Below are positions 1-5,744 of a stretch of 10,968 nt of DNA, piece by piece (position 1 is the stretch's first letter; each line of letters opens with the position of its first letter). The position numbers were made by a program, and so were the translations under genes. The DNA is from JBAYVY01 sp041674345 (GTDB lineage Bacteria > Planctomycetota > Phycisphaerae > Phycisphaerales > Zrk34). Below the pieces are notes generated by a model that saw nothing but the letters and a program-made list of their open reading frames with translations, was not told the DNA's origin and ran no database searches. The stretch spans positions 1-10,968 of the forward strand of contig JBAYVY010000091.1 of the NCBI GenBank assembly GCA_041674345.1. Direction: 5' to 3'.

Positions 1-1612
1 CTTCCGGGGATTCCGGGGATTCCGGGGATTCCGGGGATTCCGGGGATTCCGGGGATTCCGGGGATTCCGGGGATTCCGGGGATTCCGGGGATTCCGGGGG
101 TTTCGGGGATTCCGGGGGTTTCGGGGGTTTCGGGGGTTTCGCCGCTTCCGGTGGGCGTCGAAACTCACACAATTGCCTGTAAAGCCACGGCCCGTTCAGC
201 GCCAACGCGATCACTGTCCACGCTCCCGCCGTGATGATCGCGTTGATCCGCGTCGAGGCGCCGTACGTCAGCGCCACCGGCGACAACACCGACCCATACT
301 GATCCGTCCCCCATCCGCCCGGCCCGGCCGTCATCAATTCCAGCACCACCGGCACCCCCGCGCAACAACCCGCGATGACAATCGCCAAAGCCCATGTATG
401 CTCGTACTTCACCCATCGCCCCAGCAGATGATCCCGCAACAACCTCGCCGTCAACAAATACGCCGTCACAAACAGCGGCACACCCACCACCCATTGAATC
501 ATCCGCACATGTTGTTCCGCTGACAGGTGCATCCATTGCATGTCAGCGACCCACAACCCCGCCCACGTCAACCCGACGATCAGCCACCCGAACATCAATC
601 CGCCCAATGATCCGCTGTAAAACAGCATCGCCCCGTAACGCCACAGCGATGACCGGGGCACCGTGCGAAGCAAGCGGTCGGTCCACCGGTCGCGCTCGCA
701 GATCGCCACCAGCAACATGCCGGACCCGAACATCATGCCGACGGCTCCGAAAAATCCCATCAACTCGTCGTCGCCGGTGGTCATCGCCCATATGCAGATC
801 ATCGCGCTGTTGACCAGGTACACCGCCAGCACCGTCAATCGCACGCCCAGCGCCCGGTTCGACGCCGGCGGACTGACCAGCGCCACGCTGAAACTGAACA
901 ACATCGCCACCGAACAGCCGACGCTCAGCAACCACGTGCCGATGATGCCCCAGAACTCCCCGCCGCCGATGGTGCTGGCGAAGCCCGATGCCATGATGCC
1001 GACCGACGCCCCGACCGACGCGAAAATGGCGACCCCCAGCGTGCCCAGCAGCGACAACCCCATCATCACGCGAAACCCACGGCTGGTCGAAACACACGCG
1101 GCGAACAACGCCAGCGCCACCGCCACCACGATGATGCAGAACCCCATGCCCAGCACCAGAAAAATGCTCGGCAAATCCACGCCGCGCAACAGGTAGGTCA
1201 GCGTCATGAACGGCATGCACGCCGAGTAAATCAGCAAACCCAGAATCACCGACGCCGCCAGTTTCCCCCCGATGATCTGCCGCGGTCGCAGCGTTGAAAT
1301 GAACAGCAGATCGGTGTTGGTGTCGGATCGCTCGGCCCCCATGCGAATCGCGGTGTAAACCGGCAAAAACAGCAGACACGTCGCCACCAGAATGCCCTGA
1401 AGCCACAACAGCGTTTCAAGGCCCAACTCCTCGCTGGCGTTGTTCGGATCGATCTGCATCAGCGCGACGGTGATGACGATCAGGGAGATCAGCAGAAACA
1501 ACCCCAGCACCGCCGCGACGAACCGCCCGTTCACCGCCTGACGCAGTTCCTTCAGCACAATCGGATTGATCCGATCGTCCAGCCTGTTCAGCCAACTTGT
1601 AATCTGACTCAT
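1..1612 (-). CDS. ABC-2 type transporter permease with Pro/Glu/Ser tail (partial, open at the window edge)
   Basis: Reading leftward from ATG at 1612, the frame is open for 537 codons and runs off the window without a stop. I translated it directly. The N-terminus MSQITSWLNRLDDRINPIVL leads into about twelve hydrophobic segments, including FVAAVLGLFLLISLIVITV, LAASVILGLLIYSACMPF, IFLVLGMGFCIIVVAVALAL and INAIITAGAWTVIALAL. The short soluble start with NPIVLKELRQ and the coupling to an ABC ATPase 53 bp upstream fit an ABC-2 permease. Twelve spans would be twice the usual six, so it may act as a fused dimer. After the last span (about residue 480) comes RRPPEAAK, then PPK/PPE/SPE repeats to the edge. 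The partner ATPase supplies the energy; the substrate is unknown. The Shine-Dalgarno signal is weak (GAGTG). Longer open frames on the same strand inside it (165-536, 543-1406) are Gly/Arg/His-rich out-of-frame shadows. Confidence 0.85.
   Translation of the reverse strand, partial: MSQITSWLNRLDDRINPIVLKELRQAVNGRFVAAVLGLFLLISLIVITVALMQIDPNNASEELGLETLLWLQGILVATCLLFLPVYTAIRMGAERSDTNTDLLFISTLRPRQIIGGKLAASVILGLLIYSACMPFMTLTYLLRGVDLPSIFLVLGMGFCIIVVAVALALFAACVSTSRGFRVMMGLSLLGTLGVAIFASVGASVGIMASGFASTIGGGEFWGIIGTWLLSVGCSVAMLFSFSVALVSPPASNRALGVRLTVLAVYLVNSAMICIWAMTTGDDELMGFFGAVGMMFGSGMLLVAICERDRWTDRLLRTVPRSSLWRYGAMLFYSGSLGGLMFGWLIVGLTWAGLWVADMQWMHLSAEQHVRMIQWVVGVPLFVTAYLLTARLLRDHLLGRWVKYEHTWALAIVIAGCCAGVPVVLELMTAGPGGWGTDQYGSVLSPVALTYGASTRINAIITAGAWTVIALALNGPWLYRQLCEFRRPPEAAKPPKPPKPPESPKPPESPESPESPESPESPESPESPESPESPESPE
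2..136. repeat. 9-bp tandem repeat (minisatellite) inside the permease coding frame
   Basis: Fifteen 9-bp units run from 2 to 136. The ten units from 2 to 91 are perfect copies of TTCCGGGGA. Units from 92 to 136 are variants (TTCCGGGGG, TTTCGGGGA, TTTCGGGGG), with a degenerate unit at 137-145. Nine is a multiple of three, so each unit adds one tripeptide on the minus strand: PPK and PPE near the membrane domain, then uniform SPE to the edge. The array probably continues beyond the window. Perfect units at the distal end and diverged units at the proximal end suggest recent expansion from that side. Confidence 0.95.
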
Positions 1613-1632
1613 ATCATCACTCGCTAATCTGA

Positions 1633-1660
1633 ACTTCCGACTTCCCACTTCCCACTTCCG
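1633..1660. repeat. Heptamer tandem repeat between ATPase and permease genes
   Basis: Four units of ACTTCCS (S is C or G) occupy 1633-1660, followed by a partial ACTTT that touches the ATPase stop codon. On the transcribed minus strand this reads as repeated GGAAGT. It fills most of the 53-bp gap before the permease start at 1612. It sits too far upstream (about 20-50 nt) to be the ribosome binding site itself. Arrays of this kind recur between genes in some bacterial genomes; that is a general recollection not tested here. Confidence 0.8.
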
Positions 1661-1665
1661 ACTTT

Positions 1666-2610
1666 CTACGACACTTCCCCCTTGGTCACGCTCATGAAAA
1701 TCTCTTCCAGATGCGCGCTGCGGATGCGGAACTCGACGACGGGCATGTTTTGCATGACCATCGTTTTGAGCAGTTGACCCGCCGCCTCCTCCCCCCCGGC
1801 CAGTTGCGCTTCGACCGCCCCGGCGATCACCTGCGCCTGTTCCACCCCCGGCAGTTGGAGCATCGCCTTGTGCAGATCGGCGATCGGCTGGAGCGACCGC
1901 ACCATGACGCGCGTGGTGCTGGTTCCCGACGACTGGCCGTTGCCGGAAAGGATGTCGCTGATGGAGCCGCCGGCGACGATCTTGCCGTGTTCCAGTATCA
2001 GCGCCCCGTCGCAGATTTCCGCCAGTTCCGTCAATATGTGCGAGCTGATGAGAATGGCCTTGCCCTGTTGCGACAGTTGCCGCAGCAGTTCGCGCAGCTC
2101 GACGCGTGCGCGCGGGTCGAGTCCCGCCGCCGGTTCATCCAGCACCAGCAGCGGCGGATCGTGAATGATCGCCCTCGCCAACGAAACCCGCTGCTTCATG
2201 CCCTTGCTCAGCGCATTGAGCGACTTGTCGCGGATGCCCATGAGGTTGGCGAACTGCTCAACGCCCTCCACGATGGCGTCGCGCCTGGGGTTGTGGATGT
2301 TATAAGCCCGCGCGAAAAAATCGAGGTATTCATGCACCGACAGATCACGGTGCGTCGGCAGATTGTCCGGCATGTACCCCACCATCCGGCGGGCCAGTTC
2401 CGGGCGATCGAGAATGGATTGATCGTCAATCGTCACTTCCCCCTCGGTCGGCTCGTCCAGCGTGGCGAGGATGCGCATGGTGGTGGTTTTGCCCGCGCCG
2501 TTGGGGCCGATGAATCCGTAGATTTGACCGGCCCCGAACGAAAAGCTGATGTCGTCCACCGCCCGGGTGGGGCCGAAGTATCGTTTGAGATGTTTGACGC
2601 AGAGTTCCAT
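1666..2610 (-). CDS. ABC transporter ATP-binding protein (ABC-2 exporter type)
   Basis: This is a 314-residue cytoplasmic ATPase predicted to power the permease encoded just downstream. From the chosen start the motifs are: Walker A GPNGAGKT at 35-42, a Q-loop region reading GYMPDN (78-83) with Pro-Asp instead of Gln, signature LSKGMKQR at 134-141, Walker B LLVLDEP at 154-160, D-loop AAGLDP at 161-166, and switch His191 in SSHIL. The LSKGMKQR signature and the Gln-less Q-loop are common in ABC-2 drug and lipid exporter ATPases. Residues 220-314 form an accessory C-terminal region ending in RSAHLEEIFMSVTKGE, as in that family. The start is ATG 2610, with AGGA at 2617-2620 on the minus strand. 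A longer frame from 2682 only adds a Cys-rich peptide (MYLCALCALC) translated from the intergenic repeat, so it is rejected. Confidence 0.95.
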   Translation of the reverse strand: MELCVKHLKRYFGPTRAVDDISFSFGAGQIYGFIGPNGAGKTTTMRILATLDEPTEGEVTIDDQSILDRPELARRMVGYMPDNLPTHRDLSVHEYLDFFARAYNIHNPRRDAIVEGVEQFANLMGIRDKSLNALSKGMKQRVSLARAIIHDPPLLVLDEPAAGLDPRARVELRELLRQLSQQGKAILISSHILTELAEICDGALILEHGKIVAGGSISDILSGNGQSSGTSTTRVMVRSLQPIADLHKAMLQLPGVEQAQVIAGAVEAQLAGGEEAAGQLLKTMVMQNMPVVEFRIRSAHLEEIFMSVTKGEVS

Positions 2611-2650
2611 GCGTGTTCCTGCGAACGAAGAAAAACCCGTTTCATGTTTA

Positions 2651-2763
2651 TCACAAAGAGCGCAAAGAGCGCAAAGATACAAAGAAGACCGATCCCATTT
2701 TCAGTTCATGCTTCAACTTTTTTCGCATCCCTTTGTGTCTTTGCGGCTTTGCGCCCTCTGTGA
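2651..2763. repeat. Imperfect inverted repeat, REP/MITE-like, in the gap before the ABC ATPase
   Basis: The 175-bp gap between genes holds two arms, about 2651-2685 and 2730-2763, around a 44-nt loop. The left arm starts TCACAAAGAGCGCAAAGAG; the reverse complement of the right arm starts TCACAGAGGGCGCAAAGC. They match with a few transitions and one single-base gap. Each arm has internal CGCAAAG direct repeats. On the transcribed strand three of the four aligned arm transitions become G-U pairs, so the transcript could fold into a long stem between the two genes. No U-tract follows, so I do not call it a terminator. Confidence 0.8.
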
Positions 2764-2785
2764 ACAAATGCTTTTGAAAAGTTCC

Positions 2786-4576
2786 TCACTCGGCGGTCGG
2801 TGCGGGGGCGGTAACGCCGAGGATGAAGGTTTGGTGCTGCTGTTTTTTGAGGTTTTTCAGGCCGGGTTGGAGGAACGGCGAGGGCTGATCGCTCACGGCC
2901 AGATACATGCCGGGACCGATGAAGTCGATGTCCGGCAATATCTCCGTGCGAGCCGACGTGGCGAGCCGGTCAAAGTTTTCCATCCAGTTGCCGGTGTAGA
3001 GCGAATGCCACCGGCTGCCGCCAGGGTACTTGTTCATGTCGGCGCGTCGGAGCGTCACTTTGCCGCCGGCGTCAATGGCGGCGCAAAAATGCACGTCGCC
3101 CGTTGAGTCGATGTAGGTCAATCGTTGAATGTCGATGCCCAGCCCGTTGGTGGCGCTGACCGTTCCGTCGGCATTCGGTGTGAAGATCATGCGTTGGCGC
3201 ACGGGCGTGGCGGTGTTTCGGAGCATGAAGTAAGCCGGGACGCGGGCGACGATCCAGCCGGAGTCGAGATGTTGCTCGCCGGTCTGCACGAGGGTGCGGG
3301 ACCGCCCCGCATGGGAACCGCCGCGGTAGTACCTGTAGCCGCGTTCCACCAGCGGCGTGACTTCGGTGTCGGCGGAAAAGCGCAGGCCGTCGGCGGGCGT
3401 CAGCGGCGCGTAAAAGCCCATCCACCCGATGGTCGTCGCGGCCAGGTTCCGCTGATCGAGAATCGTCAGCGTGCGCGACCGGCTCTGCCCCCGCCAGCCC
3501 TCGGCCAGCAGCGAATAACCCCAGATCGCCCCGCAGGTGAGAATGCTGATCGTCGGCACGGTCCACAGCAGCCACATCCGGCGGCGCTTGCGCCCCAACA
3601 CCCACAGATTCACCGGGCCGATCACCACCGCGAACAGCACGATCAACGCCAGCAACCCGCGCACGGGGATCGAAAGTTTTTCGACGACCGGCAGCTTCGC
3701 ATTGGCCGCGTCCAGATCGGGCCGGCTTTCCCATGCCGAGTTGTTCCGCGTGATCAGTTCCATAAGCCCATCGACATGCGAAGCGATCCGCTGTTCACCG
3801 GCCAGCGGCACCACCGTGCCCAACGCGACATCCATCACCGGCACCCCCGGTTCATGGTTGATCCGTCGCGGCCCCCAGTTGTCGGGCACCGACCAGCCGT
3901 CACCGATCACGATGAGCGTTCCGCCTGCCTGCACATATCGCCGCAGCGCTTCGCCGACTTCGACGGGCAGTTGTCGCATCTCCGACGAGCGCAGCATCAC
4001 CGCGTCGAACCGCGTGTAACCCAGCCACTGATTCGACCATTGTGCGACGGGCAGTTCGGAACGATGCATGGCGAAACGCCGCGGTTTGTCTTCGGTGGCG
4101 GCGACCAGTTGCGAACCGGCGTCGGTCAGCGACGAACTGATGAACACGTGGAGCGAGCGATACCCGCCGCCGTAGTTGTCCGTGGCGTGCGGCCATGCCG
4201 TTGATGACAGTTGTGTGGAATTGCCGTCGATGGTGACGCGCAGGCCGTCGCCGCCGATCGGCAACGGCGGTTGGAACAGGGAGACGACGGCGTTGGCGTT
4301 TGGCGCGAGGGTGACGGTGCGTGTGATGGCGGAGATGGAATTGCCGTAGCCGCCGCGCCCGTCGCCGGGGAGGGTGAGCGTGACCTGATGGGAGCGAACC
4401 GGGGAGCGGTTGGTCAGTGAAACGCGCACTTCCATGTAGCCGTGCGTCGTGCTTTGTCCGCTTCCGGTGGATGGCAAAGGCAGCACATTGACCGACACAT
4501 CGCCGACGGTCTGCGCATGCGCCGCGGCGGCGAGCAGCATGACGAACCCCACGATTGACCAACCCCACAACCGCAT
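2786..4576 (-). CDS. Exported two-span membrane protein with glutamine-amidotransferase-like core
   Basis: I do not recognise a named family for this 596-residue protein. Residues 1-21 form a signal peptide (MRLWGWSIVGFVMLLAAAAHA, then QT). Residues 25-120 look like a beta-sandwich (SLTNRSPVRSHQVTLTLP). Residues 140-235 show an alternating alpha/beta pattern, with FDAVML and LRRYVQAGGTLIVIGDGW as in class I amidotransferase-like folds, without an evident Cys-His-Glu set. Membrane spans lie at about 303-327 and 334-356, separated by the basic loop GRKRRRM. Residues 365-596 are a second soluble, beta-rich domain. The layout recalls auxiliary components of ABC exporters such as GldG-type proteins; that link is inferred from fold and position. 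Start choice: ATG 4576 has GGAAGGA at 4583-4589 with 6-nt spacing and a clean signal peptide. A GTG at 4600 overlaps the MoxR stop (GTGA) and is the alternative. Confidence 0.85.
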   Translation of the reverse strand: MRLWGWSIVGFVMLLAAAAHAQTVGDVSVNVLPLPSTGSGQSTTHGYMEVRVSLTNRSPVRSHQVTLTLPGDGRGGYGNSISAITRTVTLAPNANAVVSLFQPPLPIGGDGLRVTIDGNSTQLSSTAWPHATDNYGGGYRSLHVFISSSLTDAGSQLVAATEDKPRRFAMHRSELPVAQWSNQWLGYTRFDAVMLRSSEMRQLPVEVGEALRRYVQAGGTLIVIGDGWSVPDNWGPRRINHEPGVPVMDVALGTVVPLAGEQRIASHVDGLMELITRNNSAWESRPDLDAANAKLPVVEKLSIPVRGLLALIVLFAVVIGPVNLWVLGRKRRRMWLLWTVPTISILTCGAIWGYSLLAEGWRGQSRSRTLTILDQRNLAATTIGWMGFYAPLTPADGLRFSADTEVTPLVERGYRYYRGGSHAGRSRTLVQTGEQHLDSGWIVARVPAYFMLRNTATPVRQRMIFTPNADGTVSATNGLGIDIQRLTYIDSTGDVHFCAAIDAGGKVTLRRADMNKYPGGSRWHSLYTGNWMENFDRLATSARTEILPDIDFIGPGMYLAVSDQPSPFLQPGLKNLKKQQHQTFILGVTAPAPTAE

Positions 4577-4582
4577 AACCCG

Positions 4583-4589
4583 TCCTTCC
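4583..4589 (-). promoter_or_regulatory. Ribosome binding site deciding the start at 4576
   Basis: GGAAGGA on the minus strand lies 6 nt before ATG 4576. It supports that start over the in-frame GTG at 4600, which lies within the end of the MoxR gene. Confidence 0.75.
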
Positions 4590-4596
4590 AAATGTA

Positions 4597-5640
4597 TCAC
4601 CCCACGCGCACGTCGGCGGGCAGATCCATCGCCGTTTCGTCCAGTTGCTTCAGCAGATCGTTCACGATGTCGGTGCTGGTCACCTGATCGAATCGCGCCT
4701 GGTAATTCAGCAGCAGCCGATGATTCAGCACGGCGGGCGCGACGGCGCGCACATCCTCAAAGCCGACGGTGGCCCGGCTCGCGATCATCGCCTGCGCCCG
4801 CGCCGCCTCGGCCATCGCTATCGCCGCCCGCGGGCTGGCGCCGTATTGCACGTAGCGGGTGACACGTTCAATGTCGCTGGGCGCGTGCGTCGATGCGACC
4901 AGACGCGCGATGTACCGAGCCACCGGGCGAGGCAGAAAGATGCGGTCCATCACGGCGAAGATGTCGGCCAGTTGCCCGGCGGTCATCGTCCAGGTCGGGG
5001 CCGGGGGCGAACCGCGGCGGCGCGTGCGGATGATCGCTTCCATCGTCTGGACATCGGCGGCGGCGACCAGCAGTTTGAAAAGAAACCGATCCAGTTGCGC
5101 TTCGGGCAGCGGATACGTGCCTTCCAGTTCGATGGGATTTTGCGAGGCGAGCACGAAAAACGGGTCGGGCAACGGGCGGGACGTGCCCATCAGCGTGACG
5201 TGCTGTTCCTGCATCGCTTCCAGCAGCGCGGATTGCGTTTTGGGGCTGGCGCGGTTGATTTCGTCGGCCAGCAGAATGTTGGTGAACACCGGGCCGGGCT
5301 GGAACCGCATCTGTTTGGAACCGTCATCGGCGGTCTGGAGAATGTGGGTGCCGAGAATATCGCCGGGCATCAGATCGGGCGTGAACTGCACCCGTTTGAA
5401 ATCGAGTTGAAGGATTTGGCCGAGCGCGGCGATCAGCGCGGTTTTCCCGACCCCCGGAAGTCCTTCGAGCAGAATGTGGCCGCGACAGAGGATGCCGGTC
5501 ATCACCATCCGGTGCAGGTCGGGCCGGCCCAGCAGGATGCGGTCGAGTTGCTCGAGGGCTTTGCGGACCAGTTCGGCGGCGGGCTGAACTTCATCAGGTC
5601 GCAACAGCGTTTCGGTCCCGGTCATGGAGCTATTCGGCAT
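4597..5640 (-). CDS. MoxR-family AAA+ ATPase
   Basis: This is a 347-residue AAA+ ATPase of the MoxR branch, a cytoplasmic chaperone-like family that often acts on membrane-associated or VWA-containing partners. Visible motifs: Walker A GLPGVGKT at 60-67, the MoxR stretch VQFTPDLMPGDILG at 84-97, Walker B ILLADEINRA at 122-131, sensor-1 region LASQNPIELEGTYPLPEAQL at 164-183 and continuing DRF, and the late motif GASPRA in the lid domain. Length and motif order are normal for the family. The start is ATG 5640 (MPNSSM) with a weak GGGG upstream; TTG 5646 and ATG 5625 are in frame. The usual neighbours, a DUF58 protein and VWA/BatA-type proteins, are not present in this window. The stop TGA overlaps the alternative GTG of the next gene, so the two are almost certainly co-transcribed. 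Confidence 0.96.
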   Translation of the reverse strand: MPNSSMTGTETLLRPDEVQPAAELVRKALEQLDRILLGRPDLHRMVMTGILCRGHILLEGLPGVGKTALIAALGQILQLDFKRVQFTPDLMPGDILGTHILQTADDGSKQMRFQPGPVFTNILLADEINRASPKTQSALLEAMQEQHVTLMGTSRPLPDPFFVLASQNPIELEGTYPLPEAQLDRFLFKLLVAAADVQTMEAIIRTRRRGSPPAPTWTMTAGQLADIFAVMDRIFLPRPVARYIARLVASTHAPSDIERVTRYVQYGASPRAAIAMAEAARAQAMIASRATVGFEDVRAVAPAVLNHRLLLNYQARFDQVTSTDIVNDLLKQLDETAMDLPADVRVG

Positions 5641-5658
5641 AAACAAACCCCGCTACTT

Positions 5659-5733
5659 GATTGCGGATTTCAGATTGCAGATTGCGGATTGAAACGCCAT
5701 CTCTTCAAAATCCACAATCCGAAATCCGCAATC
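5659..5733. repeat. Imperfect inverted repeat upstream of MoxR
   Basis: The 104-bp gap between the coiled-coil gene and the MoxR gene holds a left arm at 5659-5683, starting GATTGCGGATTTCAGATTG, and a right arm at 5709-5733 whose reverse complement starts GATTGCGGATTTCGGATTG. The loop is about 25 nt. Within the first 22 arm positions there are three differences, and all three become G-U pairs in RNA from the minus strand. GATTGCGGATT also recurs directly at 5680-5690. The element begins within 20 nt of the MoxR start, so a hairpin could affect its translation or mRNA processing. Confidence 0.8.
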
Positions 5734-5744
5734 ATCTTATCCGA

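Noticed and set aside
2..136. CRISPR array
   Set aside because: The 9-bp units are contiguous with no spacers, and they encode an in-frame tripeptide repeat.
165..1406. Long minus-strand open frames 165-536 and 543-1406
   Set aside because: They are rich in Gly, Arg and His and lie out of frame with the continuous permease frame, which has a clear 12-span membrane pattern and no stop to the edge.
2611..2682. N-terminal extension of the ABC ATPase with a Cys-rich peptide
   Set aside because: It is a translation of the intergenic inverted repeat; the start at 2610 has a good AGGA site and begins at the normal ABC N-terminus.
2651..2763. Intrinsic terminator
   Set aside because: The loop is long, the stem is A-rich in part, and no run of U follows on the transcribed strand.
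3072..4568. Alternate-frame open frames on both strands within the exported protein and MoxR genes
   Set aside because: They show the Arg/His/Pro-rich composition typical of antisense or shifted frames in GC-rich genes and contain no recognisable domain.
4577..4600. GTG start at 4600 for the exported membrane protein
   Set aside because: ATG 4576 has a stronger ribosome binding site and gives a proper signal peptide. The GTG could be a minor coupled start.
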